Shown here in pieces: positions 35,629 through 48,857 of a DNA stretch of 64,000 bases. Source of the stretch: Paramecium pentaurelia (lineage: Eukaryota; Ciliophora; Oligohymenophorea; Peniculida; Parameciidae); the NCBI GenBank assembly GCA_905183005.1, contig CAJJDO010000064.1, positions 2,695 to 66,694 on the forward strand, given 5' to 3'. The stretch's first letter is position 1. Every line of letters begins with the position of its first letter. The position numbers and the translations under genes were made by a program. Under the pieces are notes generated by a model. The model was not told the DNA's origin. It worked only from the letters and a program-made list of their open reading frames with translations, and searched no databases.

Positions 35629-38215
35629 TCATTTTTTCTTCCCACCCTTTTTTGGATCTACAGCAACTGCTTTAGACTTTTCTCTTCTTTCTTTTGTTCC
35701 TGTCACTTCATCAAAGAAAGTCTATAATGTATAAAAACAATACTCTTAATTTATCATAATCTGCCTATGACTTTACATATGGCTATCTTGAAAGTCTATC
35801 CACAAATTCATTAATAGTGATTGGTTTATCTGAAATTTTTTTTATTCTTTCAGTTGTTATAATTTTATCAATAATATTTTTGAAAGATCCAGCAGTATAT
35901 CCTTCTGTTAGATGGGCCAATGTACTCAAAGGGAAATTGGGCTCTAATTTTATTCCTTTTTCTTCAATAAAATAATTTAGTAAAGTCAATCTAGTATCAT
36001 AATTTAACATTGGGAAAAAGAATTTTTTCTCAAAGAAATTCTTAGTATCTTTCATAATCATCAATTCAGGTTAATTAGTACAACCAATAAAAACTACTCT
36101 AGTAGTTGGTTCGATAAACTTAGCCTTTTTAAAATCTTAAAGTGGTTTCTTTAATTTAGCCCAGGGAGCAGCAGGGACACCTTTTTTCTTTTTAGCAGAT
36201 CCAAAAACTTATTCTATGTTATCCATAAAAATAATTGTAGGATGTAAGACTTTAGCTACATAGAATACAGTATAAAATGTTTTTCCAATAGAAGATTTAT
36301 CAGAAAACTTTTATTATACCTCAGGAGAACTAGGAGTAATATCGAGTAACATAGCATTACATTCAGTAGCCAAAGCTCTGATAGCTAAAGTTTTACCAGA
36401 TCCAGATGGCCCAAAGAATAAGAAGTAAGACATTTTATCTAATTTTTCTTTCAGAATTGGAGAACCCAATTACATTCCAACAAATTCAGCTAATGCAGAT
36501 CTTAATTAAGGATAAGAAGGATCAGGTGTAGTTGCAAATTATTATTCTTATGTTGCACCCAATACATTTTGACCACCTTTGAGATCAGACAAGTTTGCTG
36601 GCATTAATTTTTTCACAATTCCATATTCTAATAATTCACTTAACAAATCAAAAACATCTCTTCCTTTTACTCCACCAGCTCCAGGTACTTTAAAGTTTTT
36701 AGGTTTAGGAGGTTTTATTTTTTTAGGTTTTGGTGGTTTCTTTCTAGGTTTCTTTAATAAAAACAAGTGTCTATTGTCTAATTCAATTTCAATTAATTCG
36801 TCAACTAAACTATTCATTTGGGTATCAACAGATTATCTAACTAAACCTTTTGCAACATCTGTTACAAAAGTTTATTGAAAATTTGTTGAATCATCTGTGG
36901 AACCCCAAGTTGTTAAATATTCTTCAACTCTTTCATTTATTTTTATAACTGTAGTTAAATCTATAGTATCTTTTTTTTCTTCTTTTTTGTCTTTTTTACC
37001 TTTCTTACCTTTCTTTTCAGGTTTGTTCTCTTTTTTAGCACCTTTCTTTCCTCCTTTCAAAGCATCTAATTCTTCTTAAGTAGGAGGATATCTTTTTTTA
37101 TCATCATAAAAATCAATAGCTTTAGCAGGTAATTTTTCTTAATTAAATGATATAATTACTTCCTTCTGTTTTATCCAAATACATATCAATCCAATCAATT
37201 CTTTCTTTGATTTTTTTTTCTTTAATTTCTGGTCCTTCTGTTTCCTAAACCAATTATTTGAGTTCTATTTTTTTAGCATCATAATCTTTCATATGTTATT
37301 ATTGAATTAATGTCATTCTAATAATAATTTATAATCTTTTACTTTTATCTTTATTCTTATGCTTTCATGAATTATGAATTTAATTATTTTGGATCTTCAG
37401 AATCTCTTTAAATTCCTAAGAATTTCATCTCTTCTTCCCTCATAAAATAAACTTATTCTCTTCCTTTATACCCTTTGAAACATTTTTAAATTATTAATAC
37501 TGCTTTTTCATTTTCTTATTCATCAGTAATTTCCTCACCTTCAGCTAATCTTTTTGTTTTATTTTCTTTCCTTAATTTCTCTTTCCGTAATAATTTAAAT
37601 TATAAAACTCTTTGAATACCATGTCTTCCTCTTTCATTTCTCTAAATTATTTCTATAATATTTTCTAATTTTGTATCTAAAAAGTATTGTTCTTCTATAA
37701 TAGTTTCTTCTGGTTAACCTAAATCCATATCCTGTAATGTTTTATCAATTATGAAGTTCCTCTCATCCAATCTTTCTTTGTCTGTTTCTTTTTTAAAATA
37801 TCTTGGAATAGGGACTTCTAAATAATCAGGGGTTAATTTTAAATCTGTTATTAATTCATCTAAATTAACCATATCTGATTGATAACTATTTGAGTGTACA
37901 TTAAATTAAATAACTAATTTTTTATTTTCAATCATTCTTATTATTGCTAATTCTAACAATTCCTTTAAATTTAATTTTTTCTAAGGATGTACCATCTAAT
38001 CATAACAATCTTCTAATCTAATAATATTTATTTTGTAATTAAAACTTCTTATAAATCCCAATATAACGAATGTAATTTTAAGCATAATGTTAAAAGAGAT
38101 CCTATGATGGTTTTTTTAAAAAATCTGGTTCATTCTGAAAATTCTCAACTTATATTAGGTCTTGAATATCATTAATTGTCTCCTACCAAATATTATTATA
38201 GTATTATTTCGACAT
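35629..38215 (-). CDS. IQ and AAA domain protein, DRC11 (IQCA1)-like axonemal protein
   Basis: 829 aa; introns 38018-38045, 37318-37342, 37138-37159 and 35722-35743. The N-terminus (MSKQYYNNIWQETINDIQDL) is followed by LEDCYDQMVHPQKK, conserved in DRC11. An IQ motif is at about residue 230 (AVLIIQKCFKGYKGRE). There is a Lys-rich linker, a second Lys/Pro-rich block, and a single AAA module with Walker A GPSGSGKT (about 573) and Walker B IIFMDNIEQ, where Asn replaces the usual catalytic Glu, plus a sensor region FIGCTNQP. The basic tail ends KKGGKKK. DRC11 is part of the nexin-dynein regulatory complex that coordinates dynein arms in motile cilia. The weak Walker B suggests ATP binding rather than rapid hydrolysis. 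It shares a 75-nt divergent spacer with the HACD gene. Confidence 0.88.
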
Positions 38216-38290
38216 TAATATAATATAATAATAATAATTAATTATTCAATGTAATATTTTTGCTAAATAAAACATTATTAATTAATTCAA
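38216..38290. promoter_or_regulatory. 75-nt bidirectional promoter between DRC11-like and HACD genes
   Basis: Start codons of two divergent genes are separated by only 75 nt of almost pure A/T. Both promoters and 5' untranslated regions must fit here or overlap the coding regions. No specific motif was found. Confidence 0.5.
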
Positions 38291-38872
38291 ATGAAAATAT
38301 CTGACGAAATCATTCTAATGTATAATATCCTAAGAATTCTTGGTTGGAGTCAAACTATGGCTTTGATAATTTACTAAACCAAACATGATATTGATGATAT
38401 TTCTAATATTTTAAACTTAGTCAAAGCTATGACTATTGGAAAATGCTTTGAAATTGTTTTCATTAAACAAAGCCAAGCCTTATCTTAAAGAAATATTTTG
38501 AAATATTATATATTTCTTATGAGGCTAATATTTTAATGGTATTTTATGAGGCCCTAATTATGTTTTTGCTCTTTTAGATAGACAATTAGTGGCTGGGCAT
38601 TTATGGAAATCACTGAATCGATATATTATGTCAGCAAATCGAAATTTATGAAAAAGTTATTATCGCTTTTAATATTTATCTATGTTCCATTTACTTTAAT
38701 AGGAATGATAAGAGTTATTAATAAGATAATTGAAAGGTAAAATTAGGAAGATTATTTCAAGAGATTATTTTAGTTGATCCTTGTTATATTTGTTGCTGTT
38801 TAACTTTATATTAATTTTCATAGAATAGAGTTTCTAAAATAGGAAGAAAGAATTTCTAAATTAAAAGCATGA
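38291..38872 (+). CDS. 3-hydroxyacyl-CoA dehydratase (HACD/Phs1 family)
   Basis: 193 aa, apparently without introns. It is hydrophobic with about six membrane segments. YNILRILGWSQTMALIIYQ matches the first helix of the PTPLA/Phs1 family. GWAFMEITESIYYVSK corresponds to the conserved WSxTEIIRYxFY region that holds the catalytic Glu. The family removes water from 3-hydroxyacyl-CoA in very-long-chain fatty acid elongation in the endoplasmic reticulum. It is slightly shorter than usual (about 220 aa). A GT...AG stretch of 39 nt in the middle could be an intron of a length that keeps frame, so the loop near residues 95-105 is uncertain. Confidence 0.78.
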
Positions 38873-39166
38873 TGATTATCCTAATTAAATTTATAATTAG
38901 AATGATATATAATCTTATCACTTAACTATTTAATATTTCTTTAAATTAATATTTGCATAATTCAAAATTAAATTACAAGAAAACATTTGCAAATAAGTAA
39001 AAATGTAAGTTTTCTCATTGATTTTTCATTTGATTATTTGTTATCATAAGAGTTATTAATTATCTATAAATTTATTTTATGGTTGAGATTCAACAATAAT
39101 TTCTTCTATTTTGGCAATCATTTCATTATAATTAAGAATTGAAAATAATTATTATTCAGACAAAAA
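38873..39166. other. Intergenic region, no gene seen
   Basis: About 290 bp of AT-rich sequence between two co-oriented genes. No motif was read. Confidence 0.5.
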
Positions 39167-41636
39167 ATGTAGCTTATAAGTGATCGTGAAGATCCAGAAC
39201 AGTTAATAACTTAAGGAGCATGTTCTGTAGAGATTCCAATATAAAGAAACAGACCTTCTTCATAATATATGTTTCATGGTTCTTAGAACAGAAAATTAAA
39301 AACTTAAACTACTATTTCTATATTTGGGTATTACAATTGATTAATTAACAGGACTTTTAATACATAAGAGGATAAAACAACAATAACAAGAGATACTAGA
39401 AGTGTATTTGTTAGGATTGTAAGAAAATTGATAATCATAAAATGTTTTTTTGATTCATTAGAATAATATCGAAAGGAGAGATTGTAATAAAGAATTGAAT
39501 TTTATTTTTAAAAAAGAACAAAAATGATTCCATTTTATCCAGATGATTGTTTTATTGTTTTTTGGATGAAAATCATAACTCTAATGTAATTTTGTTCGTG
39601 CATAATTTACCCGCTGTTTATTACATTTAATGAGTTAGAGAAAGAATTATACATTATAGTGATTATTTTGGATCTTTTTTTCTCAATAGACATACTATTA
39701 ACCTTTTTGACAGCCTACATAGATGAAACATCTTCTTTAAAAATTAATATATTTGATATCGCAACACATTATTTAAAAACATGGTTTATTTTTGATTTAA
39801 TATCGATATTCCCTTGGATTTAATTAGGAATAGATGATTTGAGATTTTTCAGACTTTGCAGAATATTAAAATATTTTATTTATAAATAAAAGCATAGCTA
39901 TAAAGGTTAAGCAGAATAAAAAAAAGTAATACCATCATTTATGCCAGATAATAATATATAATTGAAGGAAGGAATAAAATTTATAATAGATGTTATGGTA
40001 ACAGCTTTTATATTGATACATATATTTGCTTGTGGATATCATTATTTATTAGATATAACATATATAGATGCATTTTATCAATCAACTCAAACAATAACAA
40101 CAATAGGATATGGTGATTGCTCTCAATTTATAATTTATGAATATTAAACTTTATGGTTGATTTTAGGTGTTGGATTTTATACATTTACAATAGGTGATTT
40201 TGCATATATGATGTAAAGATCTGGAATTAATTAAGATGATGAATATTATTTTTAATTAGAATAATTGTGTTATATTTCTGATTTTCCAGAAAAGATAAGA
40301 AATTAATTTTAAAGATTTATATCAACCAATCTAAATAACAATGCTTTTTGGTCTAGTTATCATAAGAAAATGGTACATGATTTACCATACTAAATATAAA
40401 ATTATTTAGTTTTAAGTGGTATGCTTAAAATTTGTGAAGCAGTACCTTTCTTTATGTAAGATATTAATTTTACTATTGAATTATTAAATAATGTTTAATT
40501 CTTTGTAATTGAATAGAATGATCTTATATATAGAGAAGGATAGAATTCAAATGAAATTTATTTCTTATTATAGGGTGATGTAAGAATAATGACAAAAACA
40601 AAATTCACTTTATTAAATATTTTAGAAGGGACAATGTTTGGAGAATTTGAAGCAATTGAAGAAACATTAAGAGCTACTTATGCTGTAGCTCTATAAAGAT
40701 CTTTGATTTTAAAGGTTGATTATACAATATTAGAGAAATCTATGAAGATGAGCCCAAATTTGTATTTTGAAGTTTAATAATTATTTCATAGAAGACGTAA
40801 ATTATTGATAAATAATTTAAAAGTTTAGAAATGTATGTATTTATAAACTATATTAGTTAGCTTAACGAAAAAAAGTTAGGAGATCGGTTTTAATATAATT
40901 CAGCCATGAATAATTACAATATACTAGATAAGAGATGAAAAAGTAAAGAGAAATAAGAGAATTAAAAAATATAAATGAATATAATTAATTGGTTCTACAA
41001 TAGTTGATAGATAAAAAGAGACATAAATATGATTAATTATTAACAAGATTTAAGTCTGTAGTGTTTAGAATTATTCATTTTAATTAATAATTGAATAGAA
41101 CTCCACCAGAAGATTGGAAAGATTTAGATAATTATAATTTAATTAGGAGAGTATTTCCATTACGTTGTTTATCAGATAAATTTTAAGTGTTTTTTAGAAA
41201 GTCATCATCTGTTCATAGTTAATCAATTCATCGAAGTTCTATTAGAAAAAGAATAGATTATCATAAATATAATAAATATAATTGGAGATTAAGTGATGTA
41301 TAAATAAAATAGATTATTTTAATGCACAATAAAAGATCAGTTAAAGTATATCCAACTTTAAGTAATATTGTATCAACTTACTAAGGAGGTACTGTAGCAT
41401 CATCTCCTTAGAGAATTAATAGATATTATCCTAGATGGATAAAAGATTTGGTACAAGAAGATTATACTTCAGAAGAGATGGAATAATTTGTATGGAAATA
41501 TCATCAAATAAATAAGAGATTAGATAGAATTGATAAAATGTGGACAAAAGGATTAATACTTAGATTTGACAAGTTTAAATTAAAAAGTTAAAATGATTTA
41601 GATCATCTTGATACTGAATCTTCAGATGAAAAATGA
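39167..41636 (+). CDS. Six-helix potassium channel with cyclic-nucleotide-binding domain
   Basis: 805 aa after removing introns 39328-39351 (24 nt) and 40833-40860 (28 nt); the second was chosen because it alone restores frame with a canonical length. Hydrophobic segments S1-S4 precede the pore. The S4 region (DDLRFFRLCRILKY) has fewer positive charges than classic voltage sensors. The pore helix and filter read TITTIGYGD (about residue 306), which predicts K+ selectivity. After S6 a linker leads to a cNMP-binding fold (about 436-516): QNDLIYREGQNSNEIYFLL and TMFGEFEAIE. A long basic C-terminal tail follows, rich in Ser and Arg, ending with an acidic patch. This is the CNG/HCN/EAG superfamily, which is numerous in Paramecium and sets ciliary membrane potential. 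Ligand binding is not assured. Confidence 0.88.
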
Positions 41637-41778
41637 AATCTTAATGAACATCTGCTTCTTTTTCTTTGCAAGTCTTTTTAATGATTATTTATATGAAATT
41701 ATTTAATAAATTACTTTTTTTAAGAACATAAGTTAAGTTTCCTTTACAATTATTATTTTATTTGTCTATAATCAGTGA

Positions 41779-43558
41779 ATGAATGCTGCTAACTTAAATT
41801 TAGAAAAAGACAAGTATAAGGATTTATTGAAGAGTATAAAAGATGAATCAATGCAACTTGCTATAAGACATCAAAGCAATTCTTAATATGTTTTAGAGAA
41901 AAAGAGAAAATTAAAAATGGATTCTGAACATAAATTTACGTTGGCTCTTCCAAGTATAGAAAACAGTTCTTTAGAAGATATATCAACTCATTTTCATTCA
42001 ATCCGTAGAAGCTAACCAGGAGGATTTTGTGAATTAATAGCCAATAAATCTTAATAAAAGTTTATTTAGCAAAGCTTTCTTGAATTACAAAGAAACAAAA
42101 TGTCTTAAACTTATAGAGATATTAGTTTAAGTGAAAGGAAATTTAAATCATTGTAACGTAAAGTTCCACATCGAGAACCATTAACATTAAAATATTTAGA
42201 AAAATAGTTAGGAATATCAAATAGCCCAGAAAAACAAATTTTACCCACTGTTTAAAGACAATAATAATAAAAAAGAAAGATTACAGAAGAAGACATCAAA
42301 GAAGAATAACCAATTGTTTCATTTTTTGAAGAAACCTTAAACTCTTATTCTTATGCTGTTCCTAGTAGAAGAGAATCTGCATAGATTGGAGTTGTTAGAG
42401 ATAGAATGTATGTCTTTGGAGGAATGAGTGGTGGAGGAATAACAAATGAAATATGGTGGTTCGATTTAAGTATATATTTAAATAAAGTAAATAGAAAAGC
42501 AAGAATGGAGTAATTATTGTTCTAATGTTTAATTATTTATTACCAGTCATTCTATGGTAGTATGGAAATAGTTTTTAGTATTATTTGGAGGATCTGGTTA
42601 TTATGATCATAAAATGAAAATTAGATAAGTTTATTCAACTCTTGGATTTTTCAATACATTAACTAATTAATGGACAACATCATTAGAATCAGTGGAACCT
42701 AGAAGAGAACATAAAGCATCAATTCTATTTGGAAAATTAATGGTAATAACTGGTGGATTAGATTCAGCAGAGAAACTATTAAATGACACATTAATTTATT
42801 CTTTGGAATCTAAGAGATGGACTGGTTAAAAATTATTATTTGATGAAGGTATAGCATAACATGCTTAATGTACTGCATATGATAATAAAAGAAATATTGA
42901 AACTGTTTATATCTTTGGTGGATAAACAGCAAAATTGAATTCATTTCCTTTAATGAAGATGATATTTTATGGACTTCATCCTGTTGGTTGGGAGAAAGTA
43001 TAATATTCAGGTTAAGCACCAGAAGGTAGATATAATCATACTATGGAAAATGTTGGTGATTATTTAATTTTGATAGGTGGAAGATCATAAGAAAAAAGAG
43101 AATATTAAAATGAGATTTATATATTTCATCTACAAAAGAGTTATTGGACTATAGCATAAAGATAAGGATTATAAACAAAAAGATGGAGTCATTCTAGTTG
43201 TGTAAATGGTAGTAACATTTTATGTTTTGGTGGAATAGGTGAAAATACTTATTTATCTCCTCATATTTATTAAATAGAAACTGATAATTTTAAAATCAAA
43301 GGTAAGATTGTTGTTGTTAAACCATTATCAACAATAAATGAAGAAATTTCTAGTAATAGTCCTCCTATGATAATTACTAGAGAATAGGATTAAGATTCTA
43401 AGAAAATTTGTAGATTAGAGAAATTTAGAAAAGCTAGAAAAATGTATGAATAAATTACAACTTATTTGCCATTACCTAAATTGAAAACACCTAAAATGAG
43501 ATACGATCTCTTAATTCATTTTGTTAAGAACGTACTGAAATAAATTGGTTATATTTGA
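41779..43558 (+). CDS. Kelch-repeat beta-propeller protein
   Basis: 584 aa; one intron 42470-42494 (25 nt). The first about 200 residues are polar with basic and Gln-rich parts and no clear domain. They are followed by about six Kelch blades with the double-Gly motif: MYVFGGMSGGG, FLVLFGGSGYY, LMVITGGLD, VYIFGGQTA, YLILIGGRS and ILCFGGIGE, each followed by a W a few strands later (for example NEIWWFDL, NQWTTSL). A helical basic tail closes the protein. Kelch propellers bind protein partners; the role here is unknown. It starts 142 nt downstream of the channel stop. Confidence 0.88.
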
Positions 43559-43643
43559 ATATAATTTAAGAATAAAATATTCTATTCATTTTAAATTTAA
43601 ATAATGGTAATATAATTATTTTATTGAAATTATATATACTCAT

Positions 43644-45747
43644 ATGGATGCCATGAGTTGTAATGTCTGTGGAAATAGATTGGTTATTAAGGGTATTTCA
43701 CTTGTTTGTACTGGATGTGGAAATGCTACTGTATGAAAATATCACTTATAATTAGAGAAGTAATCATATATTCTCGACTGAACAAGAATATTAAAAATCT
43801 GTGTTAAAAAGAACTACTTCACATATTAAACAAAGAAGAGAAAGAGAAATTCAACTTAATCTTACATTATCAGAACATATTAAACAAAATTGGATATAAT
43901 ATTTAGCAGCATTTACTAAGTTTATTAATTTTATTGGAAAATAATTGAATTTAGATATCAAACCACTTTATTAAAGATATTTGCTTCATCATATTAATCA
44001 ACCAGTTAATTCAAATTGGACTATTGCAAGAAAAGGACATTAAGCATTTTCTGAAAATAGAATTGTAAATTCAAAATACAAATTTAATAAATCTAATATA
44101 GAATCAACACTTAATATTAAAATAGAAGATGATTTTGATCATGATTTCGAAAAATAATTATAATATAATTTTACATAGGATTAATTAAATTAAAGTTCAA
44201 TTATAGAAATCTAATAAATAAAAAAGAAAATATCTAAACCAAAAACACCATTTTATTAAAAAAGAATCATTAAACTTCAATTAAAATAAGGAAATAATCT
44301 AAATTAAACAATTTCAAAAAGAAAATAATCTGTACATAGAAAAGGATCATAAATATTAGATATTCCTGTTAATTAAGATAAATCAACCTTTATTAATGGT
44401 TTACTTTCTTCTACTAATCTAACAAATACAATTTATTATGCTTTAATTGAAATATATTTTGAAAAATTTTACAATTCTACAACAAATGATTTAAATCTTG
44501 CAATAAAAAAGATTAAAAATATTAAATTAAATAATAATACTCAAATTCTCTCTCTTAAATCAATAAATTAAGAATTGTTTTAAGAAATGTCTCCTTTTTT
44601 ATAAAAGGAATATGTATTAGTTTAAGATATATTAATTTATATGTTAGGATGTCAAAATAATTTTTTTGAGATGTCTGAATAATGGAATAAATTAGATTTT
44701 AAGAATCTTAATAAAAATCTAAAAAAAAGAAATGTAAATTTTGTCTCGAGAAAAATAAAATATATTTAATAATTTTTAAAATCTTGTTAATAAAAAGAAA
44801 TCAACACTTAAGAAACTGATATAACAGTCAATATAAATAATAAATTATTTTCTAAAAAAAAAATAAATTTGATACCATTAGATTTTACTTTTGGCTTAAT
44901 TTTAATATATGCTACAAATCTTATTCAAGGAAATAAAATTTTTCCAAGTAAATTAATTTAATTAATAAAACAAAAAAAAATAAATTATTTGGAAGGATTT
45001 TCACATTTAATGAATGACACAACAAGCCAATATTTAACAATTCCTTAACATTTACCTAAAACTTGTTTCATTAGACATTAAGCTGTTAAATTATTAAAAC
45101 AATTTAATATTGAATATTAGGAATCTAATAGGGAATAATTTCTAGATATGTTTAAAAGTATTTGTATTGAATTAAAAATATCTCAACAAATTTATAGTAT
45201 TGCTATGACTTTTGAATAAAAGTACTTTATTAATTTCAATATTCATAATAGTGAACATGATATATACTCTTGTAGTTTAATTTTGCTTGCATTTAAATAT
45301 TATATTTATCTAGATAAATTAAACGCAATAAAAGATTTATCATCAATTTTTGAATATTGTAAAAATATCTAACCATATGATTATAAAGATTTAGAGGATT
45401 GTAGTCTAGAAAATTTAAGATATAAATTAAATGCTTTATAAAACTTAGAGTAATATTATGGTAATAGAGATAGAAATATCAAATTAAATGAGAAATTATA
45501 ATAATTAGATAATTATTTTGAATAACAAATAATATAAGAATATCATAAACAAGCTTAAACTGTTGAGATAATAAATGAAGTCAAAATAAATATAATTCAT
45601 GAAGATTGGGACTTTTATAAAACAGGAGATTTTGAATTTGAAGCTCCTGAAGTAAGATTTTTGGAAATGAAATTAAGTAATTACATTGATGATGATGAAA
45701 ATTCTATAATTAATTTATTTCATGAGTTAGAAAGACTCTTGGTATGA
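43644..45747 (+). CDS. Rrn7/TAF1B-like RNA polymerase I transcription factor
   Basis: 692 aa; intron 43731-43755 lies directly after the zinc ribbon. The N-terminus is a compact C4 zinc ribbon (Cys 6, 9, 22, 25: CNVC...CTGC). It is followed by helical, Asn/Lys/Gln-rich sequence and, in the second half, two regions that could be TFIIB-like cyclin folds (around FSHLMNDTTSQYLTIPQHLP and SQQIYSIAMTFEQKYF). A short N-terminal ribbon plus diverged cyclin folds is the layout of Rrn7/TAF1B, the TFIIB-like subunit that recruits Pol I to rDNA. An alternative is another TFIIB-related protein. The ribbon is clear; the cyclin assignment is by eye. Confidence 0.55.
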
Positions 45748-45841
45748 TCTATTTTGTTTATAGCAATAAGAATAATGAAAATACTTAAAATAAATATCTT
45801 ATGATTATGTTATTTTAATATGATTATTATATGAAAATTCT

Positions 45842-46100
45842 TCATTGCAGATGCACTGTCTCAGCATAGTTGATTAAAAATCTCATATGAGTACTTGATG
45901 CTCCGGCATGGTAAACAGCACATTTTTCTATAGAAATTATTAAGTATGATTAGATTACTTAAACATTCTGTTTCAGACTCATTAAAATCTCTATTCACTT
46001 TTAATGCTCCACATCTTTTACTGCAATCTTTGGTTGCTCTACTCATATAATATAATGCTTAAGCACCAACTCCCCAATCAATTTCTTATTCTTCAGACAT
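45842..46100 (-). CDS. Small Tim chaperone (Tim8/9/10/13 family)
   Basis: 75 aa; intron 45928-45958 (31 nt). Only after splicing does the second twin motif appear: CSKRC and CLKKC, two CX3C motifs 17 residues apart, as in small Tims. They form hexameric chaperones in the mitochondrial intermembrane space that escort hydrophobic precursors to TIM22 or SAM. Helices flank the motifs (ALYYMSRATKD and THMRFLINYAE). Which family member it is cannot be decided. Its 3' end converges with the Rrn7-like gene (94 nt). Confidence 0.82.
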
Positions 46101-46368
46101 TTGATGAAATGTTTAATATTAAAAATATTAATACTTGATTGAATATAATTTAATTTTATAGCATTCTGAATAAATACAAAAGGTTAATGTTTACTGTATA
46201 AATAGTGATATTATTTATATTAATTTAATTATTTAAAGGTCAAGATGTTGTCTAATAATTTAAGAAGAATTAAATTAATGGAGATACAATAAATTTCAAT
46301 TTTAACTACCTTAAGTTATAAAATAAAGTTAAATAGACATAAATATTACTCTTAAAAATAGATGAAGA

Positions 46369-48809
46369 ATGATTTAATTTGAATAATTAAAAAGTAGAAT
46401 GAATATAAATAATAAGTATTTAAGTTTAATAGAAAATAGAATGTACACCGTGAATAATTTTTTATATATTAAAATGTAAAATAAATTATTGGATAAAGTT
46501 TAAGAAGAAAATGCTAGTAACAAAATGAGTAAATTGTTTAAAGGAAGCTAGAATGATTATTATGTTTCTATGAAAGAAGAGGATAGTCATTAGATTGAGA
46601 TGAATAAAATATAAAGAAAAAAAGTATTTTTATCAGGTAGTGAAGATGAAGAAGAAAGATTACCAATACCAATAATGAAATAAGAAGATAATAAATGTAT
46701 AATTATGTCTATGAGATTAGAAATTTAAGTATATCAATAACCAGAGATGAGAAAAAGTGACATTTTAGATGAAGTACCTTCATAAGAAAATATGGATGGA
46801 TTAAATGGAATGGGATAATTTGAGTTATCTCCAATTAACATTTAAGCAGGAAAAAAGAAAAATAAAACTAAGAAAAACAAATCAAAAAAGAAAAAAGTGA
46901 AATATTAAGCTTTGCCATTTAATTGGAATACTTATAAATTCTTATTACACTATCCTTTATAGCATTTAAAATTAACTATATTAGTGAATGTATTGATAGT
47001 ATTATCAGCTGTAGCACAAATGTTATTACCTTGGATACTTGGTAGATTGATTGATGCAATCACTAAAAATGTTAAATAAGCACAAAGTTCTGACACAGAT
47101 CCAATAAATAATTAAAATATTCCAAATAATGTTATTGATGAAGAATTACATACAAAATTATCAAAACAATTTTTATATGTTTTATGTGCTTATACTATTT
47201 TATCCTTAGTTAGAGCATTTGCTAATTAAATTTGGTAAGAATAGATATATAATGATATGAGAGAGGATGTATTAAAATCCTTTTTAACATTTGATTTAAC
47301 ATTCTTTAACACATACAGAAATGGTGAAATAATATCTAGAATGACAAATGATTTATAATCAGCTAAGTCTGCTGTCAGTGGAAATATTATTTTACTTATA
47401 AGAAATTGTTGTTTGACAATTTTCAATATAATAATCTTATTTGCATTGTCTTGGAAAGTTACATTAGCAATTTTAGCACCAATGCCTTTATATACTGTTT
47501 TAACAACAATTCATACTAGACTTGCAAAGAAGTTTGAAAAATTAGGTTAAGAATATCAAGCAAAATTAACAACATTAGCAGATGAAATAGTATCAGGAGT
47601 AGTTACAGTAAAGAGTTTTTGTACAGAATAATTTGAAATTAAGAAATTTCATAAATAATTAGATTTAAATATTAAATTGGCTTAAAAAAGAGGAGTAAAT
47701 AATGGATGTTATTAAGCATCAAGTGCTTTATTTACTTAATTAGGTTCTTTAATAGTATTATGGTATGGAGGTAAATTGGCTATGAATAATACAGCAGAAT
47801 TATCAGCAGGGTATAATATTATAAATATCTTTTTAGTGATTTAACTACTATCGTTTTATATTCAATATAATTATCAACATCTAGTTCGAATATAAGTGAA
47901 TCATTTGCAAAAATTGTAAGTGCTACTGGAGCTTTTGAAGGGGTTCTTGATATGCTTAAATGGGAATCTCTTGTAAAAGAAGCACCTGATGCTATAGATC
48001 ATATAACTCCAACAGGAGAAATTTAATTTAAAAAAGTTGTATTTTCATATCCAAACTCTTAAGTTTAAGTGTTGAAAGGAATCACACTTAAAATTAATAA
48101 GGGAGAATATATAGCATTTGTTGGACCTAGTGGCAGTGGAAAGTCAACAATAATGCATTTGTTAGAAAGATTTTATGATCCATAATCAGGCTCTATTTTT
48201 TTTGATGAAATTAACATTAAATAATTCAAACTTAAAGCATTGAGAAAATCAATAGGATTGGTTTCTTAAGATCCAGTATTATTTGAAGGAACAATAGAAT
48301 CAAATATTATATATGGAACTGAAAATTATACAAAAGATGATTTTGAATGGGCTACTAAAGCAGCAGGAGTTTGGTAATTTGTTTCGGATAAATACAAATT
48401 TCCACATGGATTTGATACTTTTGTTGGTGAACATGGATATACATTAAGTGGAGGTTAGAAATAAAGAATAGTAATTGCCAGAGCTTTATTAAAAAGACCT
48501 AAAATATTAATCTTTGATGAAGCAACATCAGCTTTAGATGCAGAAAGTGAATTTTAAGTTTAATCTGCTATTGATGAATTAATTTAAAAGGGAAGCAAAA
48601 ATATTACTGTTTTAGTAATAGCTCATAGATTGAGTACTATTGTTAATTGCAATAGAATTATTGTATTACAAAATGGTGTAGTGGCAGAGTAAGGAACACA
48701 TTAAGAATTACTTAATAATCCTGATGGAATTTATAGATAATTAGTAGAAAGATAATTATCTGGAGTAATTGATTCAAAAGATAATGATGGAGATTCTGAA
48801 GCTTAATGA
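46369..48809 (+). CDS. ABC half-transporter of the ABCB (TAP/MDR-like) type
   Basis: 804 aa with intron 47811-47836 (26 nt). A polar N-terminal extension of about 190 residues with acidic and very Lys-rich parts (KKKNKTKKNKSKKKK) precedes six transmembrane helices. One nucleotide-binding domain follows: Walker A GPSGSGKST (about residue 578), Q-loop VSQDPVLFEGTI, signature LSGGQKQRIVIARALL, Walker B ILIFDEATSALD and H-loop VIAHRLST. All catalytic residues are intact. Half-transporters of this type dimerise and export peptides, lipids or conjugates; the basic N-terminus does not look like a mitochondrial presequence. Several in-frame Met (46369, 46399, 46441, 46520) could be the start; the first is given. 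Confidence 0.88.
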
Positions 48810-48857
48810 TATGAAATTTTAATTATTTTATTTAACAAAAATATTATTTATTTTTTT

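Noticed and set aside
36579..37079. Plus-strand frames with LGLGGFIFLGFGGFF and poly-Phe/Ser
   Set aside because: Antisense of the Lys/Pro-rich linkers of the DRC11-like protein.
38526..38570. Possible 39-nt intron in the HACD gene
   Set aside because: It keeps frame whether removed or not, is longer than nearly all introns here, and the unspliced reading has no stop; left in the coding sequence.
46245..46375. Upstream ATG (46245) as an extra first exon of the ABC transporter
   Set aside because: Its frame reaches a TGA before 46381 and no GT...AG intron joins it to the main frame.
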